A stretch of 64,000 nt of DNA, from contig NZ_CP047146.1 in the NCBI RefSeq assembly GCF_009834125.1, forward strand, positions 8,393,501-8,457,500. Reading direction: 5' to 3'. Source of the stretch: Streptomyces sp. GS7. Lineage in GTDB: Bacteria > Actinomycetota > Actinomycetes > Streptomycetales > Streptomycetaceae. The translations under genes and the position numbers were made by a program. Positions 35,391-43,123 of the stretch are shown one piece after another. Under the pieces are notes generated by a model that was not told the DNA's origin, made no database searches, and worked only from the letters and a program-made list of their open reading frames with translations. How positions within the stretch are numbered: the first letter of the stretch is position 1; each line of letters begins with the position of its first letter.

Positions 35391-36413
35391 TCACGCAGCG
35401 TTTCCGGCGGGGAGCGCTTTTGCGCCATCGGACGTGACGCGGGTGGCGCCGATGTAGTCCGGCGTGTCGATCTTGTCGAAGCGGATCACCGCCCCGGTGT
35501 ACGGCGCGTTGATCATGTACCCGCCGCCCACGTAGATCCCGACGTGGTGGATGGACCGCGGATCGTTCAGGTCGTTCGCGAAGAACACCAGGTCCCCCGG
35601 GAGCAGTTCGTTCCGGTTCGGGTGCGGCCCGGCGTTCCACTGGTCGTTCGCCACCCGCGGCAGCTCGATGCCCACCGAGTGGTACGCAGCCTTCGTCAGC
35701 CCGGAGCAGTCGAACCGCCCACCCTGGTCCGCCGTCCCGTCGCCGCCCCACAGATAGCGCTTGCCCAGCTGCTCCTGCGCGAAGTAGATGGCCGCCGCGG
35801 CCTGGTGGGAGGACGCCACCGGCCCGATCGGCGCCTCGAAGCTCTTGGCCAGCGTCGTGATCGACTTCACGTAGCCCTGCGTCTCGCCGTACGGCGGCAC
35901 GCCGTTGTACTGGATGACGCGGTACGCGCCCGCGTTGTACGCCGCGAGCATGTTCTCCGTCGCGTCGCCCGGCGCGTCCTTCACATAGCGCGCCAGCTCG
36001 CAGTCGTACGAGGCCGCCGACGCGATCGCGTCGGCGGGGTCCCATATGTCCTTCTTGCCGTCGCCGTCCCCGTCGACGGCGTGCGCCGCCCAGGTCTCCG
36101 GGATGAACTGGGCGAGCCCCTGCGCACCCGCCGGGCTCTGCGCCCGCGGATTCCAGCCGCTCTCCTGATAGAGCTGCGCGGCCAGCAGCGCCGGGTTGAT
36201 CGCCGGGCAGAGATTGCCCCACTTCTGAACCATCGGCTGGTACGCGGCCGGTACCGCCCCCTTCGCCAGCCCGACCGCCCGGCCGGTCGCCCCCGCCAGC
36301 CCCGCCGCCGCACCGTACGTACCGATCACGAGCAGCCCGACCAGGCAGAGCAGCAGCCCCACCCCGATCCCGCTCGCCATCCAGAATTTCCGCACCCCCC
36401 AACCCTCCCCCAT
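35391..36413 (-). CDS. Bifunctional lytic transglycosylase/NlpC-P60 peptidase
   Basis: 340 residues. One N-terminal membrane anchor (GIGVGLLLCLVGLLVIGTYG); a lytic transglycosylase domain with catalytic Glu in LYQESGWNPRAQ and the motifs GAQGLAQFIPETW and MLAAYNAGA; then an NlpC/P60 peptidase with Cys in FDCSGLTKAAY and His in IHHVGIYVGGG. It can cut both glycan and peptide bonds. VirB1-like enzymes of this type accompany type IV secretion systems, and it stands divergently just before the cmd cluster, so it may open the wall for that apparatus. Confidence 0.92.
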   Translation of the reverse strand: MGEGWGVRKFWMASGIGVGLLLCLVGLLVIGTYGAAAGLAGATGRAVGLAKGAVPAAYQPMVQKWGNLCPAINPALLAAQLYQESGWNPRAQSPAGAQGLAQFIPETWAAHAVDGDGDGKKDIWDPADAIASAASYDCELARYVKDAPGDATENMLAAYNAGAYRVIQYNGVPPYGETQGYVKSITTLAKSFEAPIGPVASSHQAAAAIYFAQEQLGKRYLWGGDGTADQGGRFDCSGLTKAAYHSVGIELPRVANDQWNAGPHPNRNELLPGDLVFFANDLNDPRSIHHVGIYVGGGYMINAPYTGAVIRFDKIDTPDYIGATRVTSDGAKALPAGNAA

Positions 36414-36554
36414 TCAGGCCCGGTTCACAGCGGTTTCGACGCGCTCCGCGCGAGATGCCGCCGCACCGCGGCGCACCCGACGGCGCAGGGGGCGGCCCGA
36501 GGGGCGCTGCCCAGAAGGTGCGATTCCACACATCCCGCACACCACCGCCACCGG

Positions 36555-36719
36555 ATGAGCGACACTGCACGGACGACGCAAGACAGGGCGGGAGCAGTGG
36601 ACCCCAACAATCCGAAGCAGCAGAGCCGGCACCTCTGGTTCCGGGTGGGCTATTTCCTCTTCGCCATCCACCTGGTGGCGCTCCTCATGATCTTCGCGAT
36701 GTCGCACGCCCCCAAGTAG
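36555..36719 (+). CDS. Small membrane protein (DUF6126-like)
   Basis: 54 residues: a hydrophilic N-terminus (SDTARTTQDRAGAVDPNNPK) and one membrane helix (YFLFAIHLVALLMIFAMS) ending HAPK. Matches a small Streptomyces membrane-protein family of unknown function. Divergent from the transglycosylase gene, 141 bases away. No strong ribosome site, but the amino-acid pattern is clear. Confidence 0.75.
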   Translation: MSDTARTTQDRAGAVDPNNPKQQSRHLWFRVGYFLFAIHLVALLMIFAMSHAPK

Positions 36720-36950
36720 GCCGACACCCGGCGATCATTGCCCAGCGTTATCCACCGTGATACACACGGTGAGACAATGCGGCCCCACGGGCGGTACACG
36801 CCTCCCCGCACACCCCACTCCCACGGGATCCGTCAAAGAAAGCCGTCGAGTCGCCGTCTGATGGCGACTTTGTCAGCGAAGATAGAGACCCCGGTCCGCG
36901 CCGTGCGGCGCGGGCACACAACTACCCATAATAGGGCGGTGAGTTCACAC
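36720..36950 (+). promoter_or_regulatory. Upstream region of the cmd-like cluster with a dyad
   Basis: CACCGTG (36753-36759) and CACGGTG (36765-36771) form a 7-bp inverted repeat with an ATACA centre. It probably lies in or near the promoter of the six-gene cluster. No match to a named regulator was accepted. Confidence 0.45.
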
Positions 36951-37259
36951 ATGTTCATGGCGGCCTCAAAAGGCGACATCACCACCATCATCGGCGGAAT
37001 CGCCCCGGACTGGGGGCCGTTCGGCAGCCTGGGCAACGAGGCGCGCGTCATGGTCGAAGTGATCATGGCGGTCGCGATCCTGCTCTGCCTCGGCATCGCC
37101 ATCTGGGGCGCCGCCAAGCAGCGCATCGGCGCCACCGCGCTCCGTGACACCTTCAGCGCCGAACAGGGCAAGGGCCTCATCGTGGCCGGCCTCACCGGCG
37201 TCTTCATCATCGGGTCCCTGGGCACGCTGTTCACCATCGTCTACGGCATGGCGGTCTAG
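36951..37259 (+). CDS. cmdF: Small integral membrane protein, first gene of the cmd-like cluster
   Basis: 102 residues with two membrane helices (MVEVIMAVAILLCLGIAIWG and GLIVAGLTGVFIIGSLGTLF). Size and topology recall VirB2/TrbC pilin-like subunits, but sequence identity to pilins is not claimed. The symbol follows S. coelicolor SCO4131 by gene order: small membrane protein first, two ATPase-like genes last. ATG 36951 or ATG 36957 may be used. A 647-base gap separates it from the next gene. Confidence 0.7.
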   Translation: MFMAASKGDITTIIGGIAPDWGPFGSLGNEARVMVEVIMAVAILLCLGIAIWGAAKQRIGATALRDTFSAEQGKGLIVAGLTGVFIIGSLGTLFTIVYGMAV

Positions 37260-37906
37260 CCCTCCACCCAGCCCCCCCACAGCACGGCGGCCGGACACCT
37301 CGGCCGCCGGACGTCTCCGGCGCCCCTCAGACGGGGCCGGGCCCCCACCCCTGCGCCCTGCCCCTCGCCACCGGTCACCACACCGCGCATCCAGGCACGC
37401 GCCCGTCCCGGCGCCGCCACCCCTGCGCCCCCGCCCGCCATCTCTCCGCCGCCCCGTGCCCACTCGTACCCCCACAGGTCCCCCCTCACCGCCCGAGGCC
37501 CCATGCTGACGCCCACTCACCCCGGTCCGACGGGCCCCGTGCCACGGTTGTGCCACCCCCGCCACCAGCGGGCCGATTGGGCTGCCCGCGCCGCGGGGAC
37601 AGGTGCATCCGGGGGGCCAGTCCGGAAACAGGTCCGCAGGCGGGTCCGGAACCGCGACCGGAGTCAAGTGCGGACACCAGCAGGCCGTGGCGGACACCGG
37701 GGGGACGATGGGCACAAACAGCCCAGAGTCCCCCATTCGCCGCTGCCGCCCAGCATCTGAGGAACCGTCACCGTGAGATGTACTCGTACCACTTCGCCCG
37801 AGCCGCCGCCCACGCGGCTACGGTCATATGAAGGCGGCACAACAACAGCACGGACGGCGACGGCGGCAGCGGCGACGGCGACGGCGGCAGAGGGGGCACA
37901 GACGCG
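37260..37906. other. Long intergenic gap inside the cmd-like cluster
   Basis: No frame shows a ribosome site together with recognisable sequence. The end (about 37848-37892) is a low-complexity run of GGCGAC/GGCGGC units. It may hold a second promoter for the five downstream genes. Confidence 0.5.
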
Positions 37907-38758
37907 ATGAGCATCGGCGAAGACGGCGGCTACGGCGACGACCGTGGCCCCGGCACGGGCCAGACACGAACCAGACTCCCCGACGGCGAGGGCGACCCCT
38001 ACAGCGCGGCCCGTCGCTCCCGGTCCGGCCTCTCCAGCCGCAACCTCGTCACGATCGTCGGCGTGGTCGTACTGCTGATCGCGGCCATCGCCTTCGCCAA
38101 CCGCGGCGGCAGCGGCAACAGCGAGACCGCCGCCGGCTCCGGCGACTCCGCCAAGGGCCCGGCCGCCGCCCAACCGACGGCCCCCACCGGCACGAAGCCG
38201 GTCACCGGCAAGAACGGCGGCATCGCCTCGGGCTTCGCCAAGACCCAGCAGGGGGCGGAGTCGGCGGCGGCCAATTATGCGGTGGCGCTGGTCTCCGCCA
38301 ACATCCTCAAGCCGAAGGAACGTCAGGCGATCGTCCAGCAGGTGTTCGTCCCCGCCAAAGTCGACGAGATGCAGACCAAGCTCAACGCCGCCTACTCCGT
38401 CGACTTCCTCAAGAAGCTCGGCCTGGATGCGAACGGCAACGCCGCCCAGGGGATGACCTACGTCTCGCGCACGGTCCCCGTCGGCACCAAGCTCGTGAAG
38501 CTCTCGGGCGACACCGCGAACCTCGAAGTGTGGTGCACGGGCCTGTTCGGCACGGCCGGTGCCCAGTCGACCAATCCGGTGACCAGCAGTTGGTTCACCA
38601 TGCGCCTCCAACTTCAGTGGGCGAACGGGGACTGGAAGGTCGACGGTTTCTCCCAGCAGGACGGTCCCGCCCCGGTCAACGGGGACGTCAAGACGTCCGG
38701 TGCAGACCAGATCGCCAAGGCAGTTCAGCAGTACGGAGGGTTCACTTATGCGCGGTAA
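37907..38758 (+). CDS. cmdE: Bitopic membrane protein of the cmd-like cluster (VirB8-like topology)
   Basis: 283 residues. A polar cytosolic N-terminus is followed by one membrane helix (NLVTIVGVVVLLIAAIAFA, about 47-65), a Thr/Pro/Gly linker and an extracytoplasmic alpha/beta domain (AESAAANYAVALVSANILKP to WANGDWKVDGFSQQDGP). Short cytosolic tail, single anchor and NTF2-like outer domain match VirB8/TcpC-type scaffold proteins. AGAGGGGG precedes ATG 37907. The 3' end overlaps the next gene by 11 bases. Confidence 0.72.
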   Translation: MSIGEDGGYGDDRGPGTGQTRTRLPDGEGDPYSAARRSRSGLSSRNLVTIVGVVVLLIAAIAFANRGGSGNSETAAGSGDSAKGPAAAQPTAPTGTKPVTGKNGGIASGFAKTQQGAESAAANYAVALVSANILKPKERQAIVQQVFVPAKVDEMQTKLNAAYSVDFLKKLGLDANGNAAQGMTYVSRTVPVGTKLVKLSGDTANLEVWCTGLFGTAGAQSTNPVTSSWFTMRLQLQWANGDWKVDGFSQQDGPAPVNGDVKTSGADQIAKAVQQYGGFTYAR

Positions 38759-40055
38759 CCCGAGGCGCGCCCTCACCATCACCGGCATTGCGGTGTCCGT
38801 ACAAACCACACTCTTCATGCTCGCCACCCGGGCTTTGGCCGCACCGACGCCCAGCCCGTCCCCCAAGGACAATTGCGACCTGATCGTCGGCCCCGCCAAG
38901 GACTACTGCCAATCCGGCGACAAAGCCGGTTCCGGGGCGCCGAAGTTGCCGCCGAACAATCCGCTCGACAACAACCCCCTCGATCCCCTCGACTCGTTGG
39001 CCAGGGGGTGTGCGAAAGCCGCCGCGTGGATTGTCAACAAGCTGTCGGAGGCGGTGAATGCCACTTCTCAGGTGGATTTCACGAATGCCGCGTTCCTGCG
39101 GCAGTACGCGGTCGTCTTCGCCGCGTCCACCGTGCTCACGCTCGTGCTCTGGCTGCTCGCCGTGGCCAAGCGGGCGGTGCGCGGGGTGCGGCTCACGGAG
39201 GCGATCAGTGAAGCCGTCGGGTTTCTCTGGCTGACGGTGCTGGCGTCCGCGTTCACGCCGTTGATTCTCTACACGGTGGTCTCGGCGACCGACGGGGTCA
39301 CCGACATCATCGCGAAGGCGACGGGGGCCCAGACCAATACGTTCTTCGGCGCGTTCTCGCAGGCGCTGACCAAGGGGACGGACATCGGCGGCGGGCCGAT
39401 CATGCTGATCGTGGTCGCGCTGGTGTCCGTGCTGGCCGCGGGGGTGCTCTGGCTGGAGCTGGTGATCCGGGCCGCGCTGCTGTACGTGGGGGCGTTGCTG
39501 GGGACCGTGGTGTACGCCGGGCTGGTCGACAAGAACATGTGGGGGCATGTCCGGCGCTGGGCGGGCATCATGATCGCGGTGATCCTGGTCAAACCGGTGA
39601 TCGTGATCGTGCTCGGAGTCGCCGGGGCGCTGTCGGGTGACAAGGGTCCGAACGCGTTCTCGGCCGTGGTGTCCGGGCTGGCGATCATTGTGCTGGCGAT
39701 CTTCGCCAGTGCGGTGATCTACCGTTTCGTGCCCGGGTTCGGGGACGAGATGGTGTCGGCGCGGACGAACAAGGGCCGGGCCACGGACGGCAGTCAGGCG
39801 GCTGCGATGATCTCCTCGCCGGCGGCGCTGGTGTCGCAGGGGATCAAGACGCACAGTTCCCGCCGCTCCGGCGGGGACGGCGGCGGCCAGCCGCAGGGCG
39901 GGCAGTCCCGGCCGGCCGATGCGGTGGCCGGCGGGGTGTCCGCGCACGGTTCGCGTACCGGCGGCGGCTCGTCCACACCCGTTCCGGTGCCCCGTACGAA
40001 CCCCGGTCCGAGCGGCGCCCGCACCGGCAAGACAGCAGGAGGTGAAGGGCGTTGA
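38748..40055 (+). CDS. cmdD: Polytopic membrane protein of the cmd-like cluster (VirB6/TrbL-like)
   Basis: 435 residues. Signal-like N-terminus (TITGIAVSVQTTLFMLATRA), an extracellular Pro/Asp-rich part with three Cys, then six or seven hydrophobic helices (YAVVFAASTVLTLVLWLLAV; FLWLTVLASAFTPLILYTVV; PIMLIVVALVSVLAAGVLWL; AGIMIAVILVKPVIVIVLGV) and a long Gly/Ser/Pro-rich tail. Helix count and arrangement resemble VirB6/TrbL channel proteins. GGAGGG precedes ATG 38748. Its stop overlaps the next start (TTGA). Confidence 0.75.
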   Translation: MRGNPRRALTITGIAVSVQTTLFMLATRALAAPTPSPSPKDNCDLIVGPAKDYCQSGDKAGSGAPKLPPNNPLDNNPLDPLDSLARGCAKAAAWIVNKLSEAVNATSQVDFTNAAFLRQYAVVFAASTVLTLVLWLLAVAKRAVRGVRLTEAISEAVGFLWLTVLASAFTPLILYTVVSATDGVTDIIAKATGAQTNTFFGAFSQALTKGTDIGGGPIMLIVVALVSVLAAGVLWLELVIRAALLYVGALLGTVVYAGLVDKNMWGHVRRWAGIMIAVILVKPVIVIVLGVAGALSGDKGPNAFSAVVSGLAIIVLAIFASAVIYRFVPGFGDEMVSARTNKGRATDGSQAAAMISSPAALVSQGIKTHSSRRSGGDGGGQPQGGQSRPADAVAGGVSAHGSRTGGGSSTPVPVPRTNPGPSGARTGKTAGGEGR

Positions 40056-41614
40056 GCACGCCGTCCCATCCGATCGCGCCGCGGCGCACCTATCTGATCG
40101 GGCGCGCCCGGCCCAATGCCATCGTGGGCAAGAACCGCGAGACCGGCGAGATCGCGCTGATCATCGCGGGGGCGTTCCTGGGCATGATGTGCGGGTTGCT
40201 GGTGCCCGCGCTGCCGTTGCGGATCGCGTCGCTGACGGGCTTTCCGATGGTGGGGCTCGCCGCGGTGTATGTGCCGTACAAGGGGCGGACGTTCTACAAG
40301 TGGTTTGAGATTCGCCGGAGTTTTCGGCGTACGGTGCGTAATGGGGCGGTTTACCGCTCCGGTGCTGCGGAGGCGGGCGTGCGGCTGGACGGACGGGAAG
40401 TGGAGATCGGGCCACCGCCCGGTATCGGGCGGATCAACTGGCTGGCGGCGCCGTTCGGGCCGGACGAGATCGCGGTGCTGCTGCATGCCGACCGGCGGAC
40501 GGTGACGGCCGCCATCGAGATCGAGGGGCCGGGCGTCGGGCTGCGGGACAGCGAGGACCAGGAGGCCCTGGTCGACCGGTTCGGGACGCTGCTCAAGCAT
40601 GTGGCCAACGGGGACGGGTTCGTGACCCGGTTGCAGATGCTGGCGCGGACGCTGCCCGCCGACCCGGACGCGCATGCCAAGGACGTCGCCCAGCGCGGGG
40701 ATGCCCAGTCCCCGCACTGGTTGCAGGAGTCGTACGACCAGTTGCAGTCGATGGTCTCCACGTCCTCCGAGCAGCACCGGGCCTATCTGGTGGCCTGTAT
40801 GCACTACACGCGCGAGCTGGCGGCCGAGGCGCACGCCATGGCGCGGGCCGCGCGGGCGACCCGCGGCGGGCTGCTGCGCCCGAAGCTGGACCGGGACGCG
40901 GGTCTCGCGGTGGTGATGGCCCGTGAGTTGACCGATATCTGCGCCCGGCTGGCGGAGGCGGACATCCGGGTGCGCCAGCCGCTGGGGCAGGCCCGGCTGG
41001 CGTCGCTGGTGCACTCGATGTACGACCCGGACCACCCGATCGACCACATCCAGGCGATGAGCCGGCGCAACGCCTGGCCGGCCGAGCTGGACGCGATGGA
41101 GCCGACCTACCTCCAGGCGAAGACCCGGGAGTCGTCGACGCGGGCGCCGTGGTGCCACGCCACCGCCTGGGTCAAGGAGTGGCCGCTGACCCCGGTGGGC
41201 GTCAACTTCCTGGCCCCGCTGCTGGTGCACACCCCGGACGTGATCCGTACGGTCGCGGTCTGCATGGACCTGGAGCCCACCGAGGTCGCCATCGAGCGGA
41301 TGCTGACGGAGAAGACCAACGACGACGCGGAGGCCAGCCGTGCGGCGAAGATGAACCGGGTGGTGGACCCGCGGGACGTCGCGCACCACGGGCGGGTCGA
41401 CCAGCGCGGCGAGGACCTGGCGTCCGGCGCGGCCGGGGTCAACCTCGTCGGCTACATCACCGTCTCGTCCCGTTCGCCCGAGGCGCTGGGCCGCGACAAG
41501 CGGACCATCCGGGCCTCGGCCGGCAAGTCCTACCTCAAGCTGGAGTGGTGCGACCGTGAGCACCACCGGGCCTTTGTGAACACCCTTCCGTTCGCGACCG
41601 GTATCCGCCGCTGA
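40052..41614 (+). CDS. cmdC: SCO6880-family/VirB3-B4-like membrane protein
   Basis: 520 residues. Near the N-terminus two membrane helices (EIALIIAGAFLGMMCGLLVP and a second at 57-75) recall VirB3/PrgI. The large soluble part (GRINWLAAPFGPDEIAVLLH to AGKSYLKLEWCDREHHRAFVN) resembles the N-terminal domain of VirB4-type ATPases and lacks a P-loop. The TTG start at 40052 overlaps the preceding stop. With the following ATPase gene it looks like VirB3-VirB4 redistributed over two proteins. Confidence 0.78.
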   Translation: MSTPSHPIAPRRTYLIGRARPNAIVGKNRETGEIALIIAGAFLGMMCGLLVPALPLRIASLTGFPMVGLAAVYVPYKGRTFYKWFEIRRSFRRTVRNGAVYRSGAAEAGVRLDGREVEIGPPPGIGRINWLAAPFGPDEIAVLLHADRRTVTAAIEIEGPGVGLRDSEDQEALVDRFGTLLKHVANGDGFVTRLQMLARTLPADPDAHAKDVAQRGDAQSPHWLQESYDQLQSMVSTSSEQHRAYLVACMHYTRELAAEAHAMARAARATRGGLLRPKLDRDAGLAVVMARELTDICARLAEADIRVRQPLGQARLASLVHSMYDPDHPIDHIQAMSRRNAWPAELDAMEPTYLQAKTRESSTRAPWCHATAWVKEWPLTPVGVNFLAPLLVHTPDVIRTVAVCMDLEPTEVAIERMLTEKTNDDAEASRAAKMNRVVDPRDVAHHGRVDQRGEDLASGAAGVNLVGYITVSSRSPEALGRDKRTIRASAGKSYLKLEWCDREHHRAFVNTLPFATGIRR

Positions 41615-41647
41615 AACGCCGCTGAAGCCCTGGGAGGCGCGTACGTC

Positions 41648-43123
41648 ATGGCCATGTTCGATCCGCTCGGTGCCCTCACCGAGGCTTTCACCAGCTTCCT
41701 GTTCGGGAAGGTGGAGACGACACGGCTGCCCGTACGCACCTCCACCGGCCAGGCGCAGGCGGTCTATCTGCCCACCGCCGCCCCCGGCCTCGGCGACTCC
41801 GGCGTGATCATCGGCCGCGAGGTCTACAGCGGCAAGGGCTATATCTACGACCCCTTCCAGCTGTACGGGCAGCAGCTGCCGGCCCCGCACTGGCTGGTGC
41901 TCGGCGAGTCCGGCAACGGCAAGTCCGCGCTGGAGAAGACCTATGTCCTGCGGCAGTTGCGGTTCCGCGACCGGCAGGTGGTCGTGCTGGACGCCCAGGG
42001 CGAGGACGGCGTCGGCGAGTGGAACCTGATCGCCCAGGAGCTGGGGATAACGCCCATCCGGCTGGACCCGACGGCCGCCCTGAACGGCGGGATCCGGCTG
42101 AACCCGCTCGACCCGTCCATCACCACCACCGGCCAGCTGGCCCTGCTCCGGACGATCATCGAGGTCGCGATGGGGCACGGCCTGGACGAGCGCTCCGGCT
42201 TCGCGCTGAAGGTCGCGCATGCCGCGGTGCTCAGCGAGCACGAGGACACGGAGGGCGGGGACGACGACGAGGCCGCGCGAGCCCGGCCGCGGCGGCAGCC
42301 GGTGCTCACGGACATCGTCGAGCAGCTGAGGCACCCCGAGCCGGCCTCCGCGGAGGCGATGAACGTCGACATAGACGACGTCCGCGCCTGGGGCCTGGAC
42401 GTGGCGCTGGTGCTGGACCGGCTGGTCGACGGCGACCTGCGCGGGATGTTCGACGGCCCGACGACGGCGGGCATCGACCTGGACGCGCCGCTCATCGTCT
42501 TCGACCTGTCCCACATCGACCGCAACTCCATCGCGATGCCGATCCTGATGGCGATCGTCGGCGTCTGGCTGGAGCACACCTGGATCCGCCCGGACCGCAA
42601 GAAGCGCATCTTCCTGGTCGAGGAAGCCTGGCACATCATCAACTCCCCCTTCGTGGCGCAGCTCTTCCAGCGGCTGCTGAAGTTCGGCCGGCGGCTGGGG
42701 CTGTCGTTCGTGGCGGTGGTCCACCACCTCAGCGACGTGGTCGACGGGGCGGCGGCGAAGGAGGCCGCGGCGATCCTGAAGATGGCGTCCACCCGCACCA
42801 TCTACGCCCAGAAGGCGGACGAGGCGCGGGCCACGGGGCGGGTGCTCGGCCTGCCCCGCTGGGCCGTGGAGATCATCCCGACGCTGACCCCCGGTATCGC
42901 CGTCTGGGACGTCAACGGCAATGTCCAGGTCGTCAAGCACCTCATCACCGAGGCCGAGCGCCCGCTGGTCTACACCGACCGGGCGATGACCGAGTCCTCC
43001 GCCCTGCCGACGGACGAGGCGCGGGCGATCTCGCTGGCGGCGGACGCGGAGGCCGAGGCGCGCGCCGAAGCCATCGCGATGGAACGGCAGTTGAGGGACG
43101 AGTCGAGCGAGACGGTGGCGTGA
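41648..43123 (+). CDS. cmdB: VirB4/TraC-like ATPase of the cmd-like cluster
   Basis: 491 residues. Walker A LGESGNGKSALEK at about 85-97, Walker B RKKRIFLVEEAWHI near 318-331, and the VirB4-type SFVAVVHHLSDVVDGAA with a sensor-like Arg in STRTIYAQ. Inserted acidic segment EDTEGGDDDEAARARPRR near 200. It should energise the membrane complex. S. coelicolor cmdB (SCO4127), with an ATP-binding site, is the expected orthologue; cmd mutants are recalled to overproduce actinorhodin and to differentiate abnormally. Confidence 0.85.
   Translation: MAMFDPLGALTEAFTSFLFGKVETTRLPVRTSTGQAQAVYLPTAAPGLGDSGVIIGREVYSGKGYIYDPFQLYGQQLPAPHWLVLGESGNGKSALEKTYVLRQLRFRDRQVVVLDAQGEDGVGEWNLIAQELGITPIRLDPTAALNGGIRLNPLDPSITTTGQLALLRTIIEVAMGHGLDERSGFALKVAHAAVLSEHEDTEGGDDDEAARARPRRQPVLTDIVEQLRHPEPASAEAMNVDIDDVRAWGLDVALVLDRLVDGDLRGMFDGPTTAGIDLDAPLIVFDLSHIDRNSIAMPILMAIVGVWLEHTWIRPDRKKRIFLVEEAWHIINSPFVAQLFQRLLKFGRRLGLSFVAVVHHLSDVVDGAAAKEAAAILKMASTRTIYAQKADEARATGRVLGLPRWAVEIIPTLTPGIAVWDVNGNVQVVKHLITEAERPLVYTDRAMTESSALPTDEARAISLAADAEAEARAEAIAMERQLRDESSETVA

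Noticed and set aside
36753..36771. Dyad before the cmd-like cluster as a BldD or CRP site
   Set aside because: Tried against the BldD pattern and several mismatches fall on fixed positions; kept only as an unnamed inverted repeat.
37503..37760. Open frame in the gap between the first two cmd-like genes
   Set aside because: No ribosome site, Arg/Gly/Pro-rich shadow composition and no recognisable family.
37848..37892. Repeating GGCGAC/GGCGGC tract as a possible array or CRISPR
   Set aside because: Units are 3-6 bases with no regular spacers; simple low-complexity DNA before a start codon.
39794..42940. A 1048-codon open frame on the minus strand opposite the cmdD/C/B genes
   Set aside because: It mirrors strongly coding plus-strand genes with ATPase motifs; the reading is rich in Arg/Gly/His without any domain, the usual antisense artefact in high-GC DNA.
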